Positions 11,901-20,874 of a stretch of 64,000 nt of DNA are shown piece by piece. Origin of the DNA: Mermis nigrescens. Its lineage: Eukaryota > Nematoda > Enoplea > Mermithida > Mermithidae. The notes beneath the pieces are model-generated. The model did no database searches and was not told where the DNA came from. It saw only the letters and a list, made by a program, of their open reading frames with translations. The stretch's first letter is position 1. Each line of letters starts with the position of its first letter. The position numbers were made by a program, and so were the translations under genes. Location of the stretch: positions 62,001 through 126,000 of the forward strand of contig JAVLUZ010000627.1 of assembly GCA_036768485.1 (NCBI GenBank), read 5' to 3'.

Positions 11901-12417
11901 GCAATAAATAAGAGTGGGTGATGTAAAGCAGCCAACTGAATGCCCTAATTCTTGCACCTGAGATCAAAGAGGTGATTGGCATTAAGCACACATAAATGTA
12001 GGTTTGGGGGTTTAACCGCGGTGCATCTGACTGACCCACGTACTACTACTACCGGCTGACGCTGTCAGCAAGTCACTTCTCTTCTTTCACGAGCAACAGA
12101 ATCCCATGCTCTGTGCGCCTGTACAGCGTATAGTCGCACGCAACAGTTATTGACTTTTTCCAACTTCTCTGCTTCCTAGGCTTGACTTAGATTAACATGG
12201 GTATGCTGTGTCTGTCTGATAATGGCTTCTGTCCTTTGTCGTAGGAATAAAAAACTGCTTTGACACTTGTTTGCTTAATCTGCTTACTTTTGACAGGAAT
12301 TTTTTATCGCTTATATAGCGCAACGAGCTTATCAGAAAAGACAATCTTCTAATCTTGTGCAATACAGTGACCTGGCTGAATTTGTTCAAGGCGATGACGA
12401 TTTAGATTTTCTGCACG
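5803..12417 (+). CDS. CHRAC1: CHRAC1/CHRAC15-like histone-fold protein (two confident exons)
   Basis: CHRAC1 is the small NF-YC-type histone-fold subunit of the ISWI chromatin-remodelling complex CHRAC, pairing with POLE3/CHRAC14. Exon 5803-5981 carries VLPMSRLRTIMKSAADV and QDALLSMTKAT (alpha1 and start of alpha2, matching the LPLSRIRTIMKSS family signature) and stops at ACG|GTATGT in phase 0. Exon 12297-12417, after TTTTGACAG, continues with EFFIAYIAQRAYQ (alpha2) and VQYSDLAEFVQGDDDLDFLH (loop 2 and alpha3). If independent, translation would start at ATG 5814. If spliced from the pipsqueak exon, the protein is longer at the N-terminus. After LDFLH the frame either stops at once (GGT TAG, losing the family's C-terminal helix) or splices onward. 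Intron 5982-12296 holds a whole decayed Harbinger element and an assembly gap. Confidence 0.8.
6747..6905. repeat. AT-rich tandem low-complexity tract
   Basis: TATATTTAT runs with about three copies of a 27-bp unit containing AACATAATTTTTATATATTT. It lies inside the CHRAC1-like intron. Confidence 0.7.
7200..7340. repeat. GATAAAGATA-rich imperfect palindromic tract
   Basis: Repeated AGATAAAGATA on one side and TATCTTTATCT on the other form a local inverted repeat (centre near 7285). No element boundaries are visible. A similar GATAAA tract lies at 11730-11815. Confidence 0.5.
9440..9643 (+). pseudogene. Harbinger transposase N-terminal remnant
   Basis: One frame encodes RMNPVEF, a stop, then DERAFKLRYRFDKLTVRQLI and SLSVEDKV. 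This matches the N-terminal block of HARBI1/Harbinger DDE transposases (N-P-x-E-F-x-D, then F-R-L-R-Y-R-F-x-K). The stop replaces the usual aromatic residue after EF. The downstream DDE catalytic domain is not recognisable, so it cannot be active. Confidence 0.7.
9676..10262 (-). pseudogene. Remnant of the Harbinger Myb/SANT-type partner protein
   Basis: Minus-strand blocks PKLVQGTTAIRDEIFDLKKA, KILSEEHELNMKSLEAEINA and EHFGIIFSELGEINSQSLPE resemble the acidic linker and C-terminal coiled coil of the Myb/SANT-like second ORF of insect Harbinger elements. They are broken by frameshifts. The family call is by composition and context (opposite the transposase, between the TIRs). The SANT domain itself is not visible. 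Confidence 0.4.
11233..11262. repeat. Perfect 30-bp palindrome of telomere-like TTAGGG units
   Basis: AATAGGGTTAGAGTT is followed immediately by its exact reverse complement. The upstream GAGTTAGGGTTAGGGTTC (about 11196-11213) is related. It is too short and internal to be a telomere. Confidence 0.8.
11455..11724 (-). mobile_element. hAT-like MITE relic, split by the assembly gap
   Basis: CCCCCAACCCAGAAAT, then the family core (GATGCCGATGCATGAAGCTC, CAGAAACACCG) before the gap, and GCATCAAAAAAATTGCG with AAAATTGAATTCTGGGG after it. The two halves are in opposite orientation, so the gap probably hides more than one copy. Confidence 0.5.
11556..11655. other. Assembly gap (100 N)
   Basis: Exactly 100 Ns, a placeholder for unknown length. 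It lies inside the CHRAC1-like intron and within a repeat family that is highly similar between copies. Confidence 1.
12297..12417 (+). CDS. CHRAC1: CHRAC1-like exon B (alpha2-loop-alpha3)
   Basis: TTACTTTTGACAG ends at 12296. Forty codons follow in phase 0, ending CAC G|GTTAGC. AQRAYQ, VQYSDLAEFV and LDFL align with the alpha2 end, Y-S-D-L-A loop and alpha3 of CHRAC1. Unspliced reading gives GGT TAG, a stop. Confidence 0.8.
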
Positions 12418-12465
12418 GTTAGCATATTTGCATGTCTAAAGAATGTGCTTCGCGCTATTTCAAAG

Positions 12466-12713
12466 ATTACACATTTTTAAGGACATTTTTGCCTCAAAAA
12501 AAGCTCCCCGGGGTTGATACCTTTGACCGGCCATCTTGTGCGCTTATCAGCAACACAAGGAGTGCATTAATTTTACAAACAAAACAAAACAAACAAAGGA
12601 TTTATTGCTACGTCAAAGAAAAACACGTGATAAGAATAATGACACAGCATATGATAAAAAAACTTGAAAAATGGATGAAGGCATTGCAGTCTACTTACAA
12701 TGTCTCTTTGTAA
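12466..12713 (+). CDS. Candidate final CHRAC1-like exon
   Basis: An acceptor TATTTCAAAG at 12465 would leave a 48-bp intron and keep frame after LDFLH, giving DYTFLRTFLPQKKLPGVDTF and 61 more residues to a stop. FLPQKK loosely resembles the V-P-Q-K-I that follows alpha3 in the family, but the spacing is six residues too long and the tail is basic instead of acidic. The alternative is 3' UTR. Confidence 0.3.
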
Positions 12714-12858
12714 ATGTTCAACGAAAATATCTAAAAGTTTGTACATTTTGTGCCTTGCAAGTTTTAGTCTACTCTAATATGGTACAGTAATGAGCTCTAT
12801 GCGCTGAACCTTTCCGACCTGTAGTGGTTGTTCTTATGCCAATTTGTGGTCCTTTGAC

Positions 12859-12864
12859 AATAAA
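12859..12864 (+). terminator. Candidate polyadenylation signal AATAAA
   Basis: The first canonical hexamer after the CHRAC1-like coding end, about 440 bp downstream of exon B and 150 bp after the candidate last exon. The hexamer is frequent in AT-rich DNA, so this is weak. Confidence 0.3.
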
Positions 12865-12869
12865 CAAAA

Positions 12870-14650
12870 TACAAAAACATTATCAATATGCGACTTGTAC
12901 GCCGAAAAGTTTTGATATTTTTGCAGTTTTCAAATGAGATTTGCGGCTATTCCAATGATAAATAGTTTAGAACATTGAACTAGTGCGAAGCTTAAAAATT
13001 TTCTCATTTATGCATTCTCAAACACAATTTTGAAGAACAAAAGGTTACTGAACTGGTACGAAACAATTTTCAAATCTTTACCATGATGTTTTCAAGTCGT
13101 GTTTTGGCTTTTATCAGACCAGTGCTTAGAATTACTAAATTTAATTTCCAAGCACTTAAATATTTTGGGTTATTTTAGCTTTAATACTGGCGCTACATGA
13201 TATGAAACAACACAATAATTAAATAATTTCAATTTTTGCTATTATAAAAGGCATACGATATAAGATTCTGGCGCGGAGCGCCTGATAATTCGGGAACGTT
13301 TAATATTTTTCCTGTCTTTTATTTTCCCAAAAATCTTTGTGCCTACATACCTACATGTACAAATAAGGTCCCAAAGTCGTTGAACATTGGTAAAAATCTT
13401 GGTCGAATTCAAGAAAGTGCGATCATAGGGCTAAAAAACACAATTTTTCGACATTTCTCATTGAGCTCTGCCTCTCGGCATCAAAAAATCGCGAAGATTT
13501 TGTTTAGAACTCAATTCTTCTTAATTGCAGGGGCATTTTGAATTCTGGGAATATAAGCCAGACACTCGCGCCTTTGTGCATACGTTTACAGGGGGATGGC
13601 GTGATCCCTACCCAAAGTTTGCCGTCCATCATACCCCCAAAGTCAGAAATTTTTCATCCGTCATTTCTGACAAAAACTTGCATTTTCGGCAATTTTTGAA
13701 ATTCTTCTGTGATTCATTTTGGCCAAAAATTAAAGGCCATTTACGGTCATTTGCCTTAACATGGAACTTATAACCCCTTCTAGAATTTTTAGCTCTTAAA
13801 CGCACACATAGCTTGGAGGTCTCTGGAAACCCCCACGAGAATCCAGGGTACCCTCTAAAAATCGATAGATCCCCACACTTGTATTTTTGATGCTTTTTTT
13901 GGCAATTAACACAGAATTGGTGAGATGGATTATTGTGATGTGTCAGTCTGCAAGTTTGGCATAATTCAAAAATTTTTATCGACAGTAATCTGACAGTTTA
14001 TCTGTATATCAGTCCAATGTAGTTCTCATAATCAGTGTACGTCCTAAAAATTCTTCAAAGTCGTCCCCAAGCTTATGGGTGAAACAGTCTTATTTTTCGA
14101 CGTTTCTCACAATACAACGTTTATCCATGTTTTTGCGTCCAGAAGGTGCGAAAATATGCATCAATCCTTTAGATATCTTATGATTTAAATTCTGCGGCTT
14201 CTAGTCGTTCATCAGCAAAGTCGAAATTCAGGAGTTGCGCCTTAAAAGTTTTCAGAGATCGAGAAAGCACCAAAAAATTGATGGTTGAAGCAGCAAACAA
14301 TATTTCGACGTTTGTGATCTCTATAAGATTAAAAGTAGCGAAAAATATAATTCTCAGAAACAATTTTGGGGTTCCGTGAGTTTTTTCTGAGAGTTCCACT
14401 TCAAATTCCCAGCCCATGTGAGGTTCTAGTCCATTACGGTATCTATTTGATAAGAATCTTGGCAAGTTCAGTCTGCGAACTTGTGTATGGCTTGATAATC
14501 GGCAGATTAATGTCAGGCACGTAGCTGGCCGTCCTATTTTGGGGGACCAACAACAATTTTTTGGGGGGACTAAGCCCAAAAAGGCCAAAGATAGCACAAA
14601 ATAACGTTTAAAAAGTCCTATTTTTCCGATTTTTTTGAATTTCGGGGGAT
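12870..14650. other. Intergenic DNA, no gene recognised
   Basis: It contains degenerate fragments of the CTGGGGGT...TGCCCA repeat superfamily (13800-13890, 14520-14650). A 164-codon minus-strand frame at 14178-14672 has no recognisable family and overlaps repeat sequence. Confidence 0.5.
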
Positions 14651-14656
14651 CCGAAC

Positions 14657-14927
14657 CATACGTGGGCAGCAAGAAAATTCTGGGGGGGGGTTCAAGATTT
14701 TTTGAAGGTCAAAAAATGGCCTTAAAAATGGTGGTATGGCAATAAAAACACCATTTTTCAACGTTTCTCATCAAGCACTATCCATTAGCATCAAAAAATT
14801 GCGAAAAAGACGAAAAAAATTTTCAAAAATTGAATTCTGGGGGGTATTTTTGATTTCTGGGGGGGTCTTTTGGTTTCTGGGGGGTGGGGTCCAGACCCCC
14901 CCCGCAGACCCCCCACGCCCATGTGTG
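14657..14927 (-). mobile_element. hAT-like MITE, copy 2
   Basis: Runs from CATACGTGGGC to GCCCATGTGTG. Flanks ATCCGAAC/GTCCAACC match at only 5 of 8 positions, so the duplication has decayed or the copy is older. Confidence 0.75.
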
Positions 14928-15025
14928 GTCCAACCCCCCCCATTCCCTCCAGAGATACGTGCCTAATTAATGTTATTTGTTGTCTGCCTCATATTCTAAG
15001 CTATTTTAATAGTAAGGGTAAAATA

Positions 15026-15277
15026 CACACATGGGCGTTGGGGGGTTTGGGGGTATACACCCCCCAGAAGTTGAAATACCCCCCCCAGAAACCAAAATAC
15101 CCCCTCCCAGAAAAAATTTTTTCTTGCTTTTTTAGCAATTTTTTGATGCCATTGGATAGAGCTTGATGAGAAACGTCGAAAAATGGTGTTTTTTGCCATA
15201 CGACCACTTTTAAGACCATTTTTTGACCTTTGAAATTTTTTCACCCCCCCCCAGAATTTCGGTGCTGCCCACCTATG
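15026..15277 (+). mobile_element. hAT-like MITE, copy 3
   Basis: Runs from CACACATGGGC to GCCCACCTATG, 252 bp. Perfect 8-bp duplication GTAAAATA at 15018-15025 and 15278-15285. Confidence 0.88.
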
Positions 15278-15937
15278 GTAAAATAGTCCAAGAATTCGGC
15301 GAGTTTGGACCAATTTTTTGTGATTAGCTTATTGTACATACATGGACTTGAACTAAATAGTGCGAGCAGGCGGAGTTCCAAACGTGCCAGAATTAAAACC
15401 TTTCTGTCCGTTAGCATAAGAAATCGCGAGAAAAACGTGAAAATTTTTTTAAAAAAATAGTATGCTTTTGCAGGGGCTTCTTCCACAGTCCACCAATCCT
15501 ATATGTGAATGAAAGCTATGTAACGCTCAAAGCCCCAGTTTTTCCTTTCATTCTAAGACAGCTTAGCCCACAGTCACTTCTCAATTAGAAAATCCTTGTT
15601 ATAAAGCCATCTAATTATCGGAAATCTTAGATTCAATGTGAAAGTTGAGCGTTAATCATTTTGTTGTAGATGTCATTCCTCGGAAGGTTCGCGTCCGCGA
15701 TTTGCCAATATGGAAGAAAAATAAGAAGAAGTCACAATAATGTATTTGGGTATACTAGGTACATACATCGTATTTTTTGATGTCGCGTTGCCTGTTCGTG
15801 GCTGAATTTTACTTGCCTTCATACTTTGCTATTGAGATTTTGTACTTTAAAAACTGATTTGTGTTCACCTTATCTTATATTGGTTGGCTATGAAATGGTT
15901 ACTTTTGAGTGCAAAAGATTACCTTAAATGTTACAAT

Positions 15938-16191
15938 CACACCTGGGCGTGGGTTCGGGGGTATGCACCCCCCAGAAACCAAAATACCCCCCCCCCAGAA
16001 ATCAAAATAACCCCCAGAATTCAATTTTTGAAAATTTTTTTCGTTTTTTTCGCAATTTTTTGATGCCAATGGATAGTGTTTGATGAGAAACGTCGAAAAA
16101 TGGTGTTTTTATCGCCATACCACCATTTTTAAGGCCATTTTTCGACCTTCAAAAAATCTGCACCCCCAGAATTTTCTTGCTGCCCACGTTG
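15938..16191 (+). mobile_element. hAT-like MITE, copy 4
   Basis: Runs from CACACCTGGGC to GCCCACGTTG, 254 bp. Perfect 8-bp duplication GTTACAAT at 15930-15937 and 16192-16199. Confidence 0.9.
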
Positions 16192-16303
16192 GTTACAATA
16201 CCCATAGTCTGTTTCAAAATTCTTGAGAACTTTTTTACAGTATGGTGATTGGAAAGTATTAACAATTCAGACAATCGGCAAAGAGCAATTTATTAGTCCC
16301 GCC

Positions 16304-16561
16304 CATACGTGGGCAGCAAGAAAATTCTGGGAGGGTGCAAGATTTTTTTTAAGGTCAAAAAATGGCCTTAAAAATGGTGGTATGGCGATAAAAACACCAT
16401 TTTTCGACGTTTCTCATCAAGCACTATCCATTGGCATCAAAAAATTGCGAAAAAAACGAAAAAATTTTCAAAAATTGAATTCTGGGGGGGTATTTTGATT
16501 TCTAGGGGGGGATTTTGGTTTCTGGGGAGTGCAAATCCCCCAACCCCCACGCCCAGGTGTG
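16304..16561 (-). mobile_element. hAT-like MITE, copy 5 (inverted partner of copy 6)
   Basis: Runs from CATACGTGGGC to GCCCAGGTGTG in reverse orientation. Flanked by GTCCCGCC at 16296-16303 and 16562-16569; the right duplication is shared with copy 6. Confidence 0.9.
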
Positions 16562-16569
16562 GTCCCGCC

Positions 16570-16817
16570 CACACCTGGGCGTGGGGGGTTTGGGGTGCAC
16601 CCAGAAACCATCTCCCCAGAAATCGAAATACCCCCCAGAATTCAATTTTTGAAAATTTTTCCCGTTTTTTTCGCAATTTTTTGATGCCAATGGATAGTGC
16701 TTGATGAGAAACGTCGAAAAATGGTGTTTTTATCGCCATACCACCATTTTAAGGCCATTTTTTGACCTTCAAAAAATCTTGCACCCCCCCCCAGAATTTT
16801 CTTGCTGCCCGCGTATG
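16570..16817 (+). mobile_element. hAT-like MITE, copy 6
   Basis: Runs from CACACCTGGGC to GCCCGCGTATG, 248 bp. Flanked by GTCCCGCC at 16562-16569 and 16818-16825, so the same 8-mer occurs three times around this head-to-head pair. Confidence 0.9.
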
Positions 16818-16999
16818 GTCCCGCCCCGCCTCTCGTATCAACTGATTCCCTAATTGTGCAATGAGCTACGCAACGTTTTAAAATCCAATCGTCGCTTCCC
16901 GAAGTGGTCTAGCGCATAGGTGGGCGGCACCAAAGTCCTGGCGGTGCAAGCATACCTGGGAAATGGCAGACGGTTCGCCCCGTCCAACTTCTAGCCAAA

Positions 17000-17140
17000 A
17001 GAGTGGGTGGGTCCCTAGACACTGAAAAAGGTGGGTCTGTCCCTGAAAAAAGGTGGGTCCCTGCCTGAAAAAGGTGGGTCGTTCAGCTTAATCAGTGGGT
17101 CAGTCACTGAAAAAAAGGTGGGTCCATCCATGAAAAAGGT
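17000..17140. repeat. Short tandem repeat, GTGGGTCCNTGAAAAAG unit
   Basis: About six imperfect units of 20-25 bp built on AAAAAGGTGGGTC, directly upstream of MITE copy 7. Any ORF through it is a repeat artefact. Confidence 0.65.
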
Positions 17141-17148
17141 GTCGAACA

Positions 17149-17402
17149 CACACCTGGGCGTGGGGGTTTGGGGGAGGTATGCACCCCCCTCAGAAACCAA
17201 AATACTCCCTCAGAAATCAAAACACCCCCCCAGAATTCAATTTCTGAAAATTTTTTTCGCGAATTTTTTGATGCCAATGGATAGTGCTTGATGAGAAACG
17301 TCGAAAAATGGTGTTTTTATCACCATACCACCATTTTTAAGGCCATTTTTTGACCTTCAAAAAATCTTGCACCCCCCAGAAATTTCTTGCTGCCCACGTA
17401 TG
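17149..17402 (+). mobile_element. hAT-like MITE, copy 7
   Basis: Runs from CACACCTGGGC to GCCCACGTATG, 254 bp. Perfect 8-bp duplication GTCGAACA at 17141-17148 and 17403-17410. Confidence 0.9.
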
Positions 17403-17596
17403 GTCGAACAGTGTAATAAGATGGTTCCTGTGCATGTTTTGCAAACTGATCATGATATACTGTATCTAGCATTTCCTTAAATTATCTCCAAAAATTTTCC
17501 CCGTGTACCAAACATAGCCCCGTCCAAGTTACCCCTTCGCCCCGTCCAACTTTTGGTTCGATCCGTCCTGGTGATGGGCCGATATGGGGCATTGCC

Positions 17597-17813
17597 CAGG
17601 TGTGGGTGCAAGATTTTTTCAAAGGTTAAAAAATGGCCTTAAAAATGATGGTATGGCGAAAAAACATCATTTTTCAACGTATCTTATCGAGCATTACCCA
17701 TTGGCATCGAAAAATTGCGAAAGAACATAACAAAATTTCGAAAATTGAATTCTGGGGTTTTTTTGTTTGGGGGGGGGGTATATGTACCCCCTCACCCCCC
17801 ACGCCCAGCTATG
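17597..17813 (-). mobile_element. hAT-like MITE, copy 8 (diverged)
   Basis: The core is intact (AAAAATGATGGTATGGCG, CATCGAAAAATTGCGAAAG), but the left end has lost the AGAATTTTCTTGCTGCCCA block. It ends GCCCAGCTATG. No target duplication. Confidence 0.7.
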
Positions 17814-17872
17814 GTCTAGCGGTAAAACCATTCACTTCACAGCGAGAGATACGGAGTTCGATTTCGCGCGTG
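17811..17872 (+). tRNA. tRNA-like sequence (tRNA pseudogene or SINE head)
   Basis: TGGTCTAGCGGTAAAACC resembles a pol III A box and the D-arm of Glu/Asp-type tRNAs; about 28 bases on, GGAGTTCGATTTC resembles a B box. The acceptor-stem ends do not pair convincingly, and it abuts MITE copy 8. Probably a tRNA pseudogene or SINE fragment. Confidence 0.35.
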
Positions 17873-17879
17873 TATATAT

Positions 17880-18537
17880 TTTTCGAGCTCCTAAGAGCAT
17901 AACTGACTTAGCGTGCCCTGCAGCCCATGTACAAGTTTTAGATCCAAATAATGAGCAATAGATGATAGCAATCAGATGAAAGCCCGACGCTGATTGTCTG
18001 AATTCTTACTGCCTTCTAGTCACCTTTCTGTAAAAAGTCGTAAAAATTTTAAATCAGGCTAGCGAATTGTGAGGACAAATTAATGCATGAATGCGCTTGC
18101 TCGATCACATGTTCTTAAAATTATGCGTACGTTTTCGTATGTCGGTCGTTATTTAGGTGCGTTACACCTATATATCGATGGATAAAAATTTTCCCGAAAA
18201 ATCTACCAAAATGCTGATAGCGTCGGACTGGAGAAATATACCCAGTTGTCCAGATAGTTAGGTAGGTAACTTTTTATTAGTATCAGGTATGTAGGTACAA
18301 CCATACATGAGTAGTGAAGAGATTTAATTCTGGAGGGTCTGGGTGGTTTACAAATGGCGGAAACCCCAAAAAACATACCAGAAAAACGGGGTATCGATTT
18401 TTGGAAGGATCTACCGGATTATTTGGGTGTGCAAACCATATATAAGTAGGAAGAAAATTCTGAGGTTCTGATTGTGTGAGATCGCTAAAAATATTACTAA
18501 CAATCGAATTCTGATATATGTATAATGATCGTATGGC
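17880..18537. other. No gene seen
   Basis: AT-rich DNA with a weak fragment of the GGAGGGTCTGGG...repeat superfamily near 18303-18470. Ends at the TTA duplication of the next element. Confidence 0.5.
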
Positions 18538-19687
18538 TTAAGGCCCTGCTATACTTCCCGCCGCGCGGCGCCGCGCGGTGCCGCGTTGACAAAATGTGCT
18601 GCTATACTTCCACGCGGCACCGCGCGGCACCGCGCGGCGCCGCGTGGAAGTATAGCAGCACTCGCCCTGCGGCGCCACGCGGCGCCGCGCGCGCGTGGCA
18701 GATAAATTGAAGTTTGAACACTGTTCAAACTTTTGCCACGCGGTGGGACGCGGCGGCCTATATTTATCATGTATTTATGAGGGAAAGCTTGATTTTAGCA
18801 TTTTTTATGATGTACTGATGTTTATGCATACGTGAAAGCGTGAAAATTGAATATATAATCGATTTTTAAGATGTCTGTGTTAGTGTTATTTTGGTAACCC
18901 AAAAATAATTAAAATATGATATTGGTATAGTTAGCTTAATTTTAGTATGATACAAATATGATATTTCGCAATTGTTTATTTGAAATATGATATATTTTTG
19001 ATATTTGGTATATATTTAATATGTTTTTGGTAGGTAGTGGGTGGGTAGGTAGTGCATATTATGTATACCTATTATCTATTTTCTGCAACTATTTCAAAGT
19101 AGGTATCTATGTAAGCAAAATAGTTGGGGAATTAAATGCATGCATATCAATGCACTGTAATAAATTATGCATATTTTAAGACTCGTTTATTTTATTTCAA
19201 AGTCAAAAGACTAATTATGTAAGTGATCAATATTTTTTTGATTGATAATCTCACATTTCCAACGATTTTTCACTTAATCGGAAGCAACAATTACAATGTT
19301 ATGCATAGCAATGAATAAGCATAGCTAGTTTGTGTTACAGTAAGCTACCTAGAAACAAATTTTGTACCTGCTCACTAATTGTATAAAATTGATTTTAGTG
19401 CACAAGGTTTTCTGAAAAAACTATAGAAAAACACGAGCATTAAATTTTTAGACGTAAATTTCGAAAAATTTTCATTTATTCAAAAACTTTCAAAATTTAC
19501 AAGATTAAGTTTCAAAATTGCATGAATTCCTTTCAGTTTTCAACAAATAACAAAATTTTGGAATATTTGGATCACTATCAGGGAAGCTCAACTCTCAAGA
19601 ATACAGGTGGCAAACAAGGATTGAGAAAAAAATAATTTAATGATCATTATTCCTACCTACATACCTACCTAATGTTTTATAATCTCC

Positions 19688-19857
19688 CAGTCTGTTTCAC
19701 ACAAGTTTGGGCATAAATTTTAAAAACAATATCCAACAACAAATTGACAGATTGCGATTATAGCAATGATTTGATATATAATTATCGTAATCCGTCGGCT
19801 TATTTAAGAAAAACTTTTTGAAAAATTATGCTCAAACTCATGTGAAACAGACTATAA
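19688..19857. repeat. Inverted repeat AGTCTGTTTCACA...TGTGAAACAGACT
   Basis: AGTCTGTTTCACACAAGTTT at about 19690 and its reverse complement at about 19835-19855 enclose about 110 bp. The same TGTGAAACAGACT occurs alone near 20912. It is probably an old MITE nested in the 18541-20874 element. Confidence 0.6.
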
Positions 19858-19962
19858 GCCAACTTTAATGATGAGCTCAGCTCACCATTTATTACGTATT
19901 TATCAACACAGATAGGTGTTACTTCACTCATACTACACAACGCTAATTGTACGTAAGTACAT

Positions 19963-20202
19963 CATAGGTGGGCGGCTCCAAAGTTCTGGGGGGGGTGCAA
20001 GTTTTTTTCAAAGATCAAAAAATGGCCTTAAAATGGCGGTATGGCAAACAAACACCATTTTCCAACGTTTCACATCGAGCAATATCCATTGGCATCAAAA
20101 AATTGCGAAAAACACAAAAACGTTTCAAAAATTGAAATTCTGTGGGGGTATTTCGGTTTCTGGGGGTGCATTTCCCCAAAACCCTCTCCCCAACGCCCAA
20201 TG
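19963..20202 (-). mobile_element. hAT-like MITE, copy 9
   Basis: Runs from CATAGGTGGGC to CGCCCAATG. Duplication AAGTACAT/AAGTACAC (7 of 8) at 19955-19962 and 20203-20210. Nested in the 2.3-kb GC-ended element. Confidence 0.85.
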
Positions 20203-20874
20203 AAGTACACACAAATAACGTAGGAGTATACAAACCTCAACGGACTATATGTATGAGGGGGCTTGGCTCGGTATGCATATGTACATCCATACTTACGTAT
20301 TTGTCTCCATATGATAATACAACCTGTAAGTAAGATAAAGAGCAAAAAAAGAAAAGTGCTACCACTTTATACTAAAATTATATAAAAATTATATCGGAAA
20401 TATTTTCACATTTCCCAGAGTTTTAATATGATAAGAATATGATATACCGAAATTCACAGAATTAAAATATGATATTGATAGTCCAGCAAGTGCCTACCAA
20501 AATCGTACCAAAATTTATTTTTGGTATATCAAAATAACACTAGTCTGTGTGCGAAAATATGTGTCTCTATGCCTTTCAAAACTTGTTTTCATGATGCTGA
20601 AACCGAAAATGAGTACAGTTTTTAATGTGCACAATCGTTGACCTATACCCTTTTCACTTGTTTTCTTGACACAGAATACAGTATACAGTTTACACATGTT
20701 TTACTTTTTTGCTGTTTTACTGCAGTTACAACATCAATAAATTTTTTTTCTGCCGCGCGGCGGCGCCGCGTGGCGCCGCGTTGGAAGTATAGCAGCTACT
20801 TCGCCACGCGGCACCACGCGGCGCCACGCGGCGCCGCGCGGCGCCGCGCCGCGCGGCGAAGTATAGCAGGGCCT

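Larger units (their letters stand above)
18541..20874. mobile_element. 2.3-kb non-autonomous element with GC-rich ends (Harbinger-like)
   Basis: The termini are a perfect inverted repeat AGGCCCTGCTATACTTC, followed on both sides by GCCGCGCGGCG-type tandem palindromes (18557-18690 and 20750-20860). TTA flanks both ends (18538-18540, 20875-20877). The 3-bp TWA duplication and GGCCCTG terminus fit PIF/Harbinger. The interior is AT-rich (many ATATGATAT), encodes no transposase, and contains a later MITE at 19963-20202. Confidence 0.75.

Noticed and set aside
11530..11957. Frames with runs of X
   Set aside because: They cross the 100-N gap.
12432..12713. Independent 93-codon gene starting at ATG 12432
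   Set aside because: The ATG lies in the presumed intron or 3' UTR directly after the CHRAC1-like exon, and the peptide has no known family. Kept only as a candidate last exon.
14178..14672. 164-codon minus-strand frame
   Set aside because: It overlaps CTGGGGG-type repeat sequence, has no recognisable family, and no conserved motif supports it as a gene.
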